Shown here in pieces: positions 1 to 9,900 of a stretch of 32,386 bases of DNA. The stretch's first letter is position 1. The number at the start of each line of letters is the position of its first letter. The stretch lies in assembly GCA_027450045.1 (NCBI GenBank), contig DAIDKM010000028.1, forward strand, positions 1-32,386. Direction: 5' to 3'. The position numbers were made by a program, and so were the translations under genes. This stretch comes from Paludibacter sp. (GTDB lineage Bacteria > Bacteroidota > Bacteroidia > Bacteroidales > Paludibacteraceae). The notes beneath the pieces are model-generated. The model had not been told where the DNA came from, ran no database searches, and was given only the letters and a program-made list of their open reading frames with translations.

Positions 1-142
1 TATGTATAACCTTCTTATAATCAAAACTAATATAGTTGAAGCTCTCAGTAATTCAGCATATTGACTGCTTGCGAAAGTTTAGTTATCAATATGAGCTATC
101 ATGACATGGACTCTAAAAGGTGCTTGGGTTCCGATATCAGTG

Positions 143-168
143 TTGCCGCTCAGCGAAAGAGGCGGCAA
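143..168. other. Small GC-rich hairpin upstream of the first gene
   Basis: Arms TTGCCGC (143-149) and GCGGCAA (162-168) are perfect complements around a 12-nt loop. No T-run follows on the plus strand, so this is not a clear terminator for that strand. It may be the end of an unseen upstream gene or simple leader structure. The rest of 1-200 shows no gene I can support. Confidence 0.35.
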
Positions 169-200
169 TATGCCACATTATCGCCTGCATTACCGCATTA

Positions 201-235
201 TTTGCAAATGTCAATGGAATTATTTTGTATCTTTG
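201..235 (+). promoter_or_regulatory. Bacteroidota-type promoter of the DUF2723 gene
   Basis: TTTG at 201-204 and TATCTTTG at 228-235 match the Bacteroidota -33 (TTTG) and -7 (TAnnTTTG) consensus. The spacing is 23 nt, slightly long. Transcription would start near 242, giving a leader of about 40 nt before the ATG at 284. Confidence 0.65.
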
Positions 236-283
236 CCAACGTAAAAAATATAATCACACATTGATAAGCCTAAATTACCTCTT

Positions 284-3200
284 ATGAAGCGTTTTAAACG
301 TATAAATGTCCTTTTGGGATGGATGGTATTTGTCATTGCTGCGGTGGTCTATCTACTTACGATGGAACCCACGGTTAGCTTTTGGGACTGTCCGGAGTTT
401 ATTACCACGGCGTTTAAGTTAGAAATCGGACACCCTCCCGGATATCCGTTTTTCTCGTTGGTAGGCCATTTCTTCTCGCTTTTTGCTTCCGATCCGTCGC
501 ATGTAAGTACTTGGGTGAATCGCATTTCCGTCCTGAATAGTGCGGGTGCTGTTCTCTTTTTGTTTTGGACAATTACGATTTTAGCACGCACCGTTTTGGT
601 GAAATCGGAAGAAGACTTTACTGTCGGAAAAATGTTGACGATTTGGGGTGCCGGTTTGGTAGGTGCATTAGCTTTCGCTTTCACCGATTCTTTCTGGTTT
701 TCAGCCACCGAAACAGATGTCTTCAGCTTTGCGGCGCTATCGACAGCCTTTAGTTTCTGGGCTATGTTACGATGGTCGGAAGTGGCCGATGAACCGCATT
801 CCGATCGTTGGTTGTTGCTCATAGCATACGCAATCGGCATTTCGATTGGGGTACATTTGCTCAGCTTATTGACCATCCCTGCATTGGTCATGATCTTTTA
901 CTTTCGGAAACATCAACACTCCAAAAAAAGCGCTTTCGTAGCCTTTGCAGCGGCAATTGCCATTTTAGCGGCAATCTTTTATGGAATAATCCCCAGCCTC
1001 TTCTGGTTATCGAGCTTTGTGGAACTCTTCTTTGTCAATACGTTGGGGATGCCTTTCAACAGCGGGGTTATTGCCTATGCCATCATTGTGGCTATCGTAT
1101 TTGGGTGGGCCATTTATGCAACACAGAAGGGAAAGAACGAGAAGATGGCGCGTTTTGCGTTTATTCTGGCTATCGCACTTTCCGGCGCACCTTTCCTGGG
1201 GAAAAGTGTTTGGGTAGCCGCGGTGATTCTTTTCGCTTTGGTTTATTTCTTGCTGATAAAAAAGGTGCACGTAACACGCCGACTTTTGAGCCTCATTGTG
1301 TTGGGAGTTGCCATGATCTTGATTGGCTATTCTCAATTTGCCATTGTGCTCATTCGCTCTTCGGCACAACCACCAATGGATGAAAATGGCCCCAGCGATG
1401 TGTTTTCTTTGATGAGTTATTTAAGTCGCGAGCAGTATGGCGATATTCATCCATTGTTGTATGGCCCAATGTACACGGCTGATTACAAATGGCAACCAAG
1501 TGGCAATGGCATGTGTTCGCCGGTTCAAAAAGAGGGTAGTGCAATATGGAGTAAAAAACCGAAAGCTAATCCGGGCGATAAAGATGAATATATCATTACC
1601 GGCTACAAAGAAACCCCTGTTTACGATCCGGTCTTTAACATGCTGTTCCCTCGCATGTACAGCGATCAACCAAATCATGTTCAGGCATACACGTCGTGGG
1701 TAGGGCAACCGGCTGAAACAGTGGAGTATTCGCCCTGTGGTCAAAGTGCACAAGGTAAGATGCCTTCTTTTGCACAAAACCTGGAGTTTTTCTTTGGCTA
1801 CCAGCTTAACTTCATGTATTTCCGCTATTTCATGTGGAATTTCAGTGGAAGACAAAGTGATAAACAGTCCTACGGCGAAATAGATCGGGGGAATTGGATT
1901 ACAGGATTTAATTTTATCGATAACCTACTGGTAGGAAATCAAAGCAATCTGCCACCGGATATGAAGGATAACAAGGGACGACATACCTATTTTATGTTGC
2001 CACTCATCATGGGTATCATTGGACTCCTTTTCTTATTGATGTATGCCGGAACAAGGGGAAAACAGACCTTTTGGATTGTCTTTACACTCTTCTTTTTGAC
2101 AGGGATCGCCATCATTGTTTACCTGAATCAAACGCCTTTGCAGCCACGTGAACGTGATTATTCCTACACAGGCTCGTTCTACGCGTTTTCTATCTTTATC
2201 GGGTTTGGGGTTTTGGCCATCGCGCAGTATCTGCGAAAAACATTCTCGCGACCGGTTAGCGCAATCATTGCTACCGTGATCGGGTTAACGGTGCCTGCCA
2301 TTTTGATATCACAAAACTGGGCAAGCAATGACCGTTCTGATCGCTACACGGCTCGTGATTTTGGCGCTAATTATCTTAACTCGCTGGCTCCAAACGCGAT
2401 TATCTTCACCAATGGAGATAACGATACATTCCCGTTGTGGTATAGCATTGAAGTAGAAGGCCTTCGCCCGGATGTGCGCGTTTGTAACCTGAGCTATTTA
2501 CAGACGGATTGGTACATTGCTCAAATGAAACGGCCTGCCTACACATCGGCGCCGCTGCCAATTTCGTGGACTCCTGCGCAATATGCCGAAGGGAATCATG
2601 ATGTGGCTTACGTGGCCGATCCTAAGGACAGTACAAAAGTCGATCTCTCTTTGGCCTTACAGTTTGTGCTCAGCACGAATCCTCAGACAAAAGATCCGAT
2701 GGGACATGATATTTTCCCGACATCGAATCTTGTGTTCAAAGTAGATAAAGATCAGGTGCTTAAAACCGGAACCGTCGATCCTAAGTTAGCGGATCAAATT
2801 GTTCCTGTCATGAACATCAAATTGCGACGTCAGGTTACAAAAGCCGATATGATGATTCTCGATATGTTGCAAACAAATCAATGGAAGCGTCCTATGTATT
2901 TTGCCAACACGGTGGGAAATGATATGTACCTGGGAATGAGCAACTATTTCCAGCAAGAAGGAATTGCCCAACGCATTGTTCCTATTTACAAAGATGGTGG
3001 AACCGTGAACACAAAAGCAATGTATGACAACATGATGCACAAGTTCCGCTGGGGCAACATCCAGGATCCTCACGTGTATTTGGACGAAAACATTTTGCGC
3101 ATGTGCACCACGTTCCGTATGCAATTTGTAACATTGGCAGAAGGCTTAATCTCTGAAAACAAACGAGATTCAGCGTTGCAGGTATTGAACTATGCCATGA

Positions 3201-3514
3201 AGGTAATTCCATCAACGACTGTCCCTAATGACTATTTCTCTACTTTCCTTGCCGGCGCATATTATGAACTGGGCAAAATAGATCAGGGAGATGCTATCAT
3301 GAATGATGTGGCTAAAAACAGTTCGTTGAATTTAGGGTGGTATGCCGGATTGGATCAAAAACAGATGAGCAGTGTGACAGATCAAATTTCAACTAACTTA
3401 GCCTCATTGCGTAACGTTTTGTATTACGCTCATCAGTTCAACAGGAAAGCACTGATGGATAAGTATTATCCTAAATTTGAGCAATTTGCCAACTTGTTTC
3501 ATGTGCAATCTTAA
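284..3514 (+). CDS. DUF2723 (GT117-type) multi-pass membrane protein
   Basis: This is a 1076-residue protein. The first ~710 residues hold many hydrophobic segments interrupted by a large polar loop (about 370-560). The remainder is soluble and ends in a helical, TPR-like tail. The N-terminus carries the family signature FWDCPEF (33-39) followed by GHPPGYPF (49-56). DUF2723 proteins are widespread in Bacteroidota and are annotated as family GT117 glycosyltransferases, thought to be GT-C-type enzymes that use a lipid-linked sugar at the membrane. The acidic residues of FWDCPEF are plausible catalytic ones by analogy with GT-C enzymes (inference). The ATG at 284 follows the promoter at 201-235, and the gene ends just before a strong terminator, so it is probably monocistronic. 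Family assignment is firm; the acceptor substrate is unknown. Confidence 0.88.
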   Translation: MKRFKRINVLLGWMVFVIAAVVYLLTMEPTVSFWDCPEFITTAFKLEIGHPPGYPFFSLVGHFFSLFASDPSHVSTWVNRISVLNSAGAVLFLFWTITILARTVLVKSEEDFTVGKMLTIWGAGLVGALAFAFTDSFWFSATETDVFSFAALSTAFSFWAMLRWSEVADEPHSDRWLLLIAYAIGISIGVHLLSLLTIPALVMIFYFRKHQHSKKSAFVAFAAAIAILAAIFYGIIPSLFWLSSFVELFFVNTLGMPFNSGVIAYAIIVAIVFGWAIYATQKGKNEKMARFAFILAIALSGAPFLGKSVWVAAVILFALVYFLLIKKVHVTRRLLSLIVLGVAMILIGYSQFAIVLIRSSAQPPMDENGPSDVFSLMSYLSREQYGDIHPLLYGPMYTADYKWQPSGNGMCSPVQKEGSAIWSKKPKANPGDKDEYIITGYKETPVYDPVFNMLFPRMYSDQPNHVQAYTSWVGQPAETVEYSPCGQSAQGKMPSFAQNLEFFFGYQLNFMYFRYFMWNFSGRQSDKQSYGEIDRGNWITGFNFIDNLLVGNQSNLPPDMKDNKGRHTYFMLPLIMGIIGLLFLLMYAGTRGKQTFWIVFTLFFLTGIAIIVYLNQTPLQPRERDYSYTGSFYAFSIFIGFGVLAIAQYLRKTFSRPVSAIIATVIGLTVPAILISQNWASNDRSDRYTARDFGANYLNSLAPNAIIFTNGDNDTFPLWYSIEVEGLRPDVRVCNLSYLQTDWYIAQMKRPAYTSAPLPISWTPAQYAEGNHDVAYVADPKDSTKVDLSLALQFVLSTNPQTKDPMGHDIFPTSNLVFKVDKDQVLKTGTVDPKLADQIVPVMNIKLRRQVTKADMMILDMLQTNQWKRPMYFANTVGNDMYLGMSNYFQQEGIAQRIVPIYKDGGTVNTKAMYDNMMHKFRWGNIQDPHVYLDENILRMCTTFRMQFVTLAEGLISENKRDSALQVLNYAMKVIPSTTVPNDYFSTFLAGAYYELGKIDQGDAIMNDVAKNSSLNLGWYAGLDQKQMSSVTDQISTNLASLRNVLYYAHQFNRKALMDKYYPKFEQFANLFHVQS

Positions 3515-3520
3515 AAAGGA

Positions 3521-3559
3521 AAGTTGTCGGCAGTGATGCCGGCAACTTCTTTTGTTTTT
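3521..3559 (+). terminator. Intrinsic terminator after the DUF2723 gene
   Basis: A 12-bp stem (3521-3532 with 3537-3548, one G-U pair) closes a GTGA loop and is followed by TTTTGTTTTT (3550-3559). It lies directly between the DUF2723 stop codon and the ATG of the next gene at 3560, leaving no room for a separate leader. Confidence 0.8.
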
Positions 3560-4168
3560 ATGTTCATTGAACGTCCGTTGTTTTTCTTGCCGTGGTTATT
3601 CCCTTCGGCATGGTGGCGAAAAAAGGAAGATCAAAAAGCAGTTTATTTGACCTTTGATGATGGACCTGTGCCCGAAGTGACGCCTGATGTATTAGCTATT
3701 TTAGATCAGTTTGGTGTAAAAGCCACCTTTTTCTGTGTCGGTGATAACGTAAGAAAGTACCCTGAATTATTTCAGAAAGTAATTGAAAAAGGACATCATG
3801 TTGGTAATCATACATTCAATCACATAAAAGGCTTTTCGTGGAGTGTAGAAGATTACTTGGATAACGTTGCAAAAGCTGCTTTACTCATTGATACTAAGTT
3901 GGTACGACCTCCTCATGGACAATTAACGCCGGCGCTTTATCGGGCATTGAACATGCGTTATCAAGTGGTAATGTGGGATTTGATTACACGTGATTATAAT
4001 CAGGCTTTCACACCCGAACGTATTTTGAGAAATGTGCAGAAGTATGTGCGCAATGGATCGATTGTTGTTTTCCATGATTCGTTGAAGGCAAAACGGAATG
4101 TATTGGAGGCTTTGCCCGAGGCAATCAAGTTTCTGCAACAACAAGGATATCAATTTAAAAAACTGTAG
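3560..4168 (+). CDS. Polysaccharide deacetylase (NodB homology domain)
   Basis: The 202-residue protein has an N-terminal hydrophobic stretch and then a complete NodB (carbohydrate esterase 4) domain. Visible motifs are TFDDGP (31-36, catalytic base and metal Asp), H84 and H88 in VGNHTFNH (metal His), RPPHG (116-120) and FHDS (171-174, catalytic His). The family removes N-acetyl groups from amino sugars in peptidoglycan or other polysaccharides using a divalent metal. I place the start at 3560 because upstream in-frame TTG and ATG codons fall inside the terminator hairpin. The stop is 3 nt before the PAP2 gene, so the two are likely co-translated. The substrate is not predictable from sequence. 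Confidence 0.9.
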   Translation: MFIERPLFFLPWLFPSAWWRKKEDQKAVYLTFDDGPVPEVTPDVLAILDQFGVKATFFCVGDNVRKYPELFQKVIEKGHHVGNHTFNHIKGFSWSVEDYLDNVAKAALLIDTKLVRPPHGQLTPALYRALNMRYQVVMWDLITRDYNQAFTPERILRNVQKYVRNGSIVVFHDSLKAKRNVLEALPEAIKFLQQQGYQFKKL

Positions 4169-4171
4169 ATT

Positions 4172-4777
4172 ATGCGACGAATTGCATCCTTTCTTTCGAT
4201 TTTTTTCAGCCCTTTGTTCGTTCCAACATATGGTCTCTTGTTGTTCTTTACAACAGCACGGTTTCAAGCGGTGCCTTTCTTACCAAAATTAGTTGTAGGA
4301 ATTATTGTATTTGTCTGTACTGGGGTGCTGCCTGCTTTGGTTCTGTATTTTTTTATGAAAGCAGGTAAAGTAAGCTCGATTAATTTAGAGAAACGACAAG
4401 AACGCACACTTCCCTACCTTTTTTCGTTTGTCTTGTATCTTTTCTGCGCTTTTTACCTCTGGAAAGTCAACATGCCTTTGTGGTTTGTGATGATGGTTGT
4501 CGGTAGTGCTGTGGGCATAGTGACGCTGATGTTGGTTAATCTGGCATGGAAAATGAGCGCGCACCTTTCGGCAATGGGAGGCTTATTTGGTGGAATCTTT
4601 GTGGTGTCTATTCACTATATATTAAATCCGGTAGCGCTTATAGTTGCTACTCTTTTCATTGCTGCCGCCGTGGCTGCTTCCCGTTTAATTCTCGGTGTTC
4701 ACACACCCCTACAAACCTTTGCTGGTTTTGTTAATGGGTTTGTCCTTGTTCTTTTGTTTGGCTTACTGTTTGGCTAA
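4172..4777 (+). CDS. PAP2-superfamily membrane phosphatase
   Basis: This is a 201-residue, strongly hydrophobic protein with about six membrane segments. The three PAP2 phosphatase motifs are recognisable in degenerate form: EKRQERTLPY (73-82), KMSAH (127-131) and SRLILGVHTPLQ (170-181). The last differs from canonical SRx5Hx3D by Gln in place of Asp. The family dephosphorylates lipid-linked substrates such as undecaprenyl pyrophosphate, phosphatidic acid or lipid A. It begins 3 nt after the deacetylase, so the pair probably forms an envelope-polymer operon (inference). It converges on rsmE with a 35-nt gap in which I see no clear terminator. Confidence 0.8.
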   Translation: MRRIASFLSIFFSPLFVPTYGLLLFFTTARFQAVPFLPKLVVGIIVFVCTGVLPALVLYFFMKAGKVSSINLEKRQERTLPYLFSFVLYLFCAFYLWKVNMPLWFVMMVVGSAVGIVTLMLVNLAWKMSAHLSAMGGLFGGIFVVSIHYILNPVALIVATLFIAAAVAASRLILGVHTPLQTFAGFVNGFVLVLLFGLLFG

Positions 4778-4812
4778 CTACTTCTCTCCAAAACATGATT
4801 GTCGGCACGGTA

Positions 4813-5514
4813 TTATAAATATCGCTGAAGTTGCATGGTGTGACAAGCTACAATGCCGGCTGTTTCAGTGCGTAATCGATTATTTCCCAAAGAAACGGGT
4901 AAGAATCCATGTTGAAGCGCTTCGGCAATCTCTTCGTGTGTGAAATCTCCTTCTGGTCCTATTAAAACAACGGCAGTCCTATCCGGTTTATATACACTTT
5001 GCAGCAGTGTGCGTTCTTCTTCGTAACAGTGAGCTATAAAGCGCTGTTTTTCTGTTGTTTGATTTAAGAGCTGGTGCAGTGAAATAGATGGGTTGAGCGT
5101 TGGTAAATAGGCGCGTTGTGACTGCTTCATGGCGGCAACGGCTATTTTTTCAAGACGCTCTGCGGAGATACTTTTTCGTTCAGAGAAATGACAAAAAACA
5201 GGCGTGATGATATCAATGCCTATTTCGGTGGCTTTTTCGACAAACCATTCCATGCGGTCTTTGTTTTTTGTCGGTGCTATGGCAATATGTGTCAAATTGC
5301 TTTCATTGCGTGGTTCGTGCACCTTCTCAACAAGTTCAATAAGCGTTTGTTTGGGATGGGCGTGAACAATATTGGCTACAAAGCGATTTCCTTTGCCATC
5401 AGAGATAGAAATAGACGTTCCGTCGGTCAATCGTAATACTTTGGTGCAGTGAAGCGATTCTTCCTCCGGTAGAAATAGCGTTTGTTCGATATCCGGTGCG
5501 TAAAACTGGTGCAT
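4813..5514 (-). CDS. rsmE: 16S rRNA (uracil-1498-N3)-methyltransferase RsmE
   Basis: A 233-residue SPOUT-class methyltransferase. The N-terminal PUA-like part begins MHQFYAPDI and includes HCTKVLRL (22-29). The C-terminal SAM-binding knot shows GPEGDF (186-191) and SLGNNRLRTETA (208-219), both diagnostic for RsmE. The enzyme methylates N3 of U1498 in the small-subunit rRNA. The open frame extends 26 codons upstream into the end of hisF, but family members start at MHQF, so I use the ATG at 5512-5514. It lies 61 nt downstream of hisF and is probably co-transcribed with it. Confidence 0.92.
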   Translation of the reverse strand: MHQFYAPDIEQTLFLPEEESLHCTKVLRLTDGTSISISDGKGNRFVANIVHAHPKQTLIELVEKVHEPRNESNLTHIAIAPTKNKDRMEWFVEKATEIGIDIITPVFCHFSERKSISAERLEKIAVAAMKQSQRAYLPTLNPSISLHQLLNQTTEKQRFIAHCYEEERTLLQSVYKPDRTAVVLIGPEGDFTHEEIAEALQHGFLPVSLGNNRLRTETAGIVACHTMQLQRYL

Positions 5515-5575
5515 GTGGAATTCGTGAATCTCTTTATTTGTGAGAAATGAATGGAATGTTTCTTTCGCGATCAGC

Positions 5576-6334
5576 CTATCGTCGAACTTCAATGCCTTTT
5601 TCGTGCAAGAATTGTTTCAAAGCAGGAAGTTCAATTTCTCCATAATGAAAAATACCGGCTGCTAAAGCGGCATCGGCTTTGCCTGCATTAAATACATCCA
5701 CGAAATGTTCCATATTTCCGGCACCGCCACTGGCAATGACAGGAACATTCACGCTTTCGGACACTTGTCGCGTGAGTTCTATTGCAAAACCGTTTTTGGT
5801 GCCGTCATGATCCATCGACGTCAGTAGAATTTCGCCTGCGCCTAACTCAACAGCTTGCTTTACCCAGTCAAAAGTACGAATAGTGGTTGGAATTCGTCCT
5901 CCATTAAGGAATACAATCCATTCGCCGTCAACAAACTTGGTGTCAACAGCCAACACGACACATTGAGAACCAAACTGATGTGCCAACTCGTTTATCAATT
6001 GTGGGTTGCGCACAGCAGCTGAATTGACGGAAATTTTGTCAGCGCCTGCTTGAAGTAATATGGAAACGTCTTCCACACTTGAAATTCCGCCGCCTACCGT
6101 AAACGGGATATTGATGTGATGTGCAATGCGCGTAACAAGTTCGGAAAGAGTTTTCCGCTTTTCGTGCGTTGCGGTGATGTCTAAAAAAACCAATTCGTCG
6201 GCACCCATTTGCGCGTAACGACTTCCCAGCTCTACAGGATCGCCCACAGCACGAATATTTAAGAAGTTGATTCCTTTCACTGTTTGTCCATCTTTGATGT
6301 CTAAACAAGGAATGATGCGTTTAGTTAGCGGCAT
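5576..6334 (-). CDS. hisF: Imidazole glycerol phosphate synthase cyclase subunit HisF
   Basis: The 252-residue protein is a complete (beta/alpha)8 barrel, of usual length for HisF. It starts [16 protein letters not shown], with catalytic Asp12, and has the second catalytic Asp131 in LAVDTK. The phosphate-binding loop FTVGGGI lies at 79-84. With HisH it makes imidazole glycerol phosphate and AICAR in histidine biosynthesis. The frame extends 24 codons further upstream, but the family start is MPLTKRI at 6332-6334. No hisH, hisA or hisI is nearby, so this copy is detached from any his operon visible here. It follows the terminator after the dksA-like gene, so it likely has its own promoter, which I could not identify. 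Confidence 0.95.
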   Translation of the reverse strand: MPLTKRIIPCLDIKDGQTVKGINFLNIRAVGDPVELGSRYAQMGADELVFLDITATHEKRKTLSELVTRIAHHINIPFTVGGGISSVEDVSILLQAGADKISVNSAAVRNPQLINELAHQFGSQCVVLAVDTKFVDGEWIVFLNGGRIPTTIRTFDWVKQAVELGAGEILLTSMDHDGTKNGFAIELTRQVSESVNVPVIASGGAGNMEHFVDVFNAGKADAALAAGIFHYGEIELPALKQFLHEKGIEVRR

Positions 6335-6403
6335 AAGTATTTTATTTCTTGTTAAGTACTTTGCAGTGAAGGTTATTTGCTTTTCTAATTCTGTTCTTTG
6401 AAA

Positions 6404-6443
6404 CAAAAAAACGGCAACCGGAGTTGTCTTGTCCGCCTGCCGT
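6404..6443 (-). terminator. Intrinsic terminator after the dksA-like gene
   Basis: Reading the minus strand, arms at 6438-6443/6411-6416 (ACGGCA complement) and 6432-6435/6419-6422 pair across a 2x2 internal loop. A run of Ts follows (plus-strand As 6404-6410). It separates the dksA-like gene from hisF. Confidence 0.7.
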
Positions 6444-6464
6444 ATCCTTTATATGTGAAAAGCA

Positions 6465-6842
6465 TTATTTTCCGCTCGATTTGGCTTCAATACTTAGTGT
6501 TGCATGAGGAACGGCCCGTAATCGTTCTTTTGGAATGAGTTTGCCTGTTTCGCGACAAATACCATACGTTTTGTTCTCAATACGTACCATAGCCGCCTGT
6601 AAATGTTGAATAAACTTCATTTGACGTTGTGCCAAACGACCAGCTTCTTCTTTCGACAAAGTAGAAGCTCCTTCTTCTAACACCTTGAATGTGGGAGAAG
6701 TGTCCGTAGTATCGTTACCGTCCATGTTAGTCAGACTCAATTTAAGCAGTTCATAATCATGTTCTGCTTTTTCAAGTTTATCTAAAATAATGGCACGAAA
6801 CTCCTCTAGTTCCTGATCTGAATATCTTGTTTTTTCTGACAT
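6465..6842 (-). CDS. DksA/TraR-family transcription factor lacking zinc ligands
   Basis: This 125-residue protein has an N-terminal coiled coil with the acidic tip D44-T-T-D47. The C-terminal region aligns with the DksA/TraR zinc finger (YGICRETGKLIP, then PHATLSIEAK). Of the four zinc Cys positions only C96 remains; the others are T99, S117 and A120. DksA-type proteins bind the RNA polymerase secondary channel and modulate initiation, often with ppGpp. Zinc-free versions occur in Bacteroidota and are expected to fold without metal. The start is the ATG at 6840-6842; an upstream in-frame GTG is less likely. The gene lies 95 nt after ileS and may be co-transcribed with it. Confidence 0.85.
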   Translation of the reverse strand: MSEKTRYSDQELEEFRAIILDKLEKAEHDYELLKLSLTNMDGNDTTDTSPTFKVLEEGASTLSKEEAGRLAQRQMKFIQHLQAAMVRIENKTYGICRETGKLIPKERLRAVPHATLSIEAKSSGK

Positions 6843-6937
6843 GGTCAACACATTTTAAGACGTTATTTCGGACTGCTAAATTAGCCAATCAAACAGACAT
6901 AACCATACGGTTTTTCATTTTTAACATCATTATGATT

Positions 6938-9900
6938 TTACGCTTTTTCAATTTGAATAGAAACCGTAAATGCCTCAAAATCAAGTTCTGTTGCATTCTC
7001 CATTTGTGAAACGAACGTAACGTTGTTTGCTAACGTTTGACTGGCTATGTAATCAGTGTATGTTTTCACGGCTGCTTCGATTTGTTCTGATCGTAAAATT
7101 CGTATCGAGATGCGATCGGTTATTTCATAACCATTTGCTTTTCGAAGGTTTTGAATACGATTGACCAACTCACGCGCAATCCCTTCCTGTAAAAGCGATT
7201 CAGTGAGCGTGATGTCGAGAGCCACCGTCAGATTGCCTTCATTGGCAACAAGCCAGCCTGGAATATCTTCCGAAATAATCTCCACATCCGAGACCGCGAT
7301 TGAAACCTGTTGCTCATCAACTGCAAAAGAAAAAGTCCCGTTTTGTTCAAGCTGGGCGATCGACTCCTGACTCATTGATGCAATGGCATTTGAAACCTGT
7401 TTCATGATTTTTCCAAATTGTGGGCCTAACTTCTTGAAGTCAGGTTTCACACGTTTAATTAATATGCCGGCTGTGTTATCCACAAAACGAAGCTCCTTGA
7501 CGTTTGTTTCGTTCAAAATCAGCGATTGAATGGATTCAATGTGTTCGCGTATGATTGCATCTTTGATAGGTAACAGCATGGCCGATAGCGGTTGCCGTAC
7601 CTTGATATTCACTTTCTTACGTAACGCCAGTACCATGGATGATATAGATTGTGCCAACTCCATCCGTTCTTCTAATTTCTTGTCTATATATTGCGGATTG
7701 GTTTCGGGGAATGAAGCAACGTGGACTGACACTACATTGTCTTTTCCGGTTACCGTTGTCAAATCGAGATAGAGGCGATCGGCGTAAAATGGAGCAATGG
7801 GGGCCATAAGCCGAGCTACCGTTTCCAAACATGTGTATAATGTTTGATAGGCTGAAATCTTATCATCGTCGTATTCGCCACCCCAGAAACGTTTGCGATT
7901 GAGACGCACATACCAGTTACTCAAGTGATCGTTAACAAATTCGGCGATGGCGCGTCCTGCACGTGTTGGTTCGTACGTGTTATAATAAGTGTTGGTTTCG
8001 TCAATCAACGTGTTGAGCAGCGAGAGTATCCAGCGATCAATCTCAGGCCGTTGGTCAAATGGTATCTCTTTTTCCTGATAATGAAATCCATCCACATTAG
8101 CGTAAAGTGCAAAAAACGAATAGGTGTTGTAAAGTGTCCCGAAAAATTTCCGGCGTGCCTCTTCAATCCCTTCAACATCAAATTTCAGGTTATCCCACGG
8201 CGATGCGTTGGTGATCATATACCAACGAAGGGGATCGGAACCGTATTTTTCAATCGTGGAAAAAGGATCGACGGCATTTCCCAAGCGCTTCGACATTTTA
8301 TTTCCATTTTTATCAAGAACCAATCCGTTGGAAACTACAGCTTTGAAGGAAACGCTATCGAATGCCATCGTTGCAATGGCATGTAAGGTAAAAAACCACC
8401 CGCGCGTTTGATCCACTCCTTCGGCAATAAAGTCTGCAGGAAAAGCTGTCCCATTATCAATAACTTCTTTGTTTTCAAATGGATAATGAACCTGAGCGTA
8501 AGGCATGGATCCGGAATCAAACCAAACGTCAATCAGATCAGTTTCCCGCTTCATCGGTTTCCCGCTTTTGGAAACTAACAATATATCGTCAACATAAGGC
8601 CGGTGGAGATCAATCTTATCGTAATTGGATTTTGAGAAATCCTTTGGTACAAAATCTTTATTTTTCAAAGGATTATGTTGCATCACACCGGCTTCGACTG
8701 CATTGTCAATTTCGGCATAAAGTTCTTCAAGCGAACCGATACATTTTTCTTCAGTTCCATCTTCGGTTCGCCAGATTGGCAGTGGAGTTCCCCAATAGCG
8801 ACTGCGCGACAAGTTCCAATCTTGCAGGTTTTCGAGCCATTTCCCAAAACGGCCTGTTCCGGTCGATTGCGGCTTCCAGTTGATGGTCTCGTTGAGTTCC
8901 ATCATGCGTTCGCGGCAAGCTGTGGTACGAATAAACCAACTATCGAGCGGATAATACAAAACAGGCTTATCGGTTCGCCAGCAATGCGGGTAGCTGTGAA
9001 CGTGCTTTTCAATCTTGAAAGCCAATCCCTGCTGTTTCAGCATCATACAAATAGCAACATCTAAGCTCTCATCCTTATCGGTCAACGTGTCGTCATACGC
9101 ATTTTTTACATAGCGACCGGCATATCCTTTATATAAATCAACATTCACATGCTTTGCAACAAAGTCGGAATCTAAAGCTTCTATAGTAAAGAATTTCCCT
9201 GTCAAATCGACCATCGGACGTGGATTGCCATCTTTGTCGATCAACAATAACGGCGGTATTCCATTGGCTTTGGCTACGCGATCATCGTCTGCGCCAAAAG
9301 TAGGAGCAATATGCACAATACCTGTTCCATCTTCAGTAGTTACAAAATCACCGGTAATAACACGAAAAGCTTTGTCATCAACTTTTACAAAAGGAATAAG
9401 TTGTTCGTAACGAATTCCTTCCAACTGTTTCCCGTTATATTCTCCAACCACTTTAAATGGAATAAGCTTGTCGGTGGGCTGATACGCTTCTAACGGAATT
9501 TCTGCTGCTTTTGCGTTGAAATGATGCGAAAGCAGGTCTTTAGCTAAAATATACGATGCGGGGGTTCCGGTATAGGGATTGTACGATTGCACAACCACGT
9601 AGGTGATGTTTGGCCCGACGCATAAAGCCGTGTTTGAGGGCAATGTCCATGGCGTAGTAGTCCATGCTAAAATATATGCTTCACCCCATTGCTTCCACTC
9701 CGGTTTTGAATCAATTATTTTGAACTGCGCCACGCAAGTGGTATCCTTTACATCGCGATAACAACCCGGTTGATTCAGTTCATGGGTACTTAAGCCCGTG
9801 CCGGCAGCAGGAGAATAGGGCTGAATGGTATATCCTTTGTAGAGGTATCCTTTGTCATAAAGCTTTTTGAGCAAAAACCACAAAGTTTCGATGTAATGAT

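Noticed and set aside
61-264. 67-codon open frame upstream of the DUF2723 gene
   Set aside because: It starts at a non-ATG codon, has no recognisable domain, and its 3' part overlaps the best promoter candidate in the region (201-235).
349-891. 180-codon minus-strand open frame inside the DUF2723 gene
   Set aside because: Antisense shadow of a clearly coding membrane protein; composition is the complement of hydrophobic codons.
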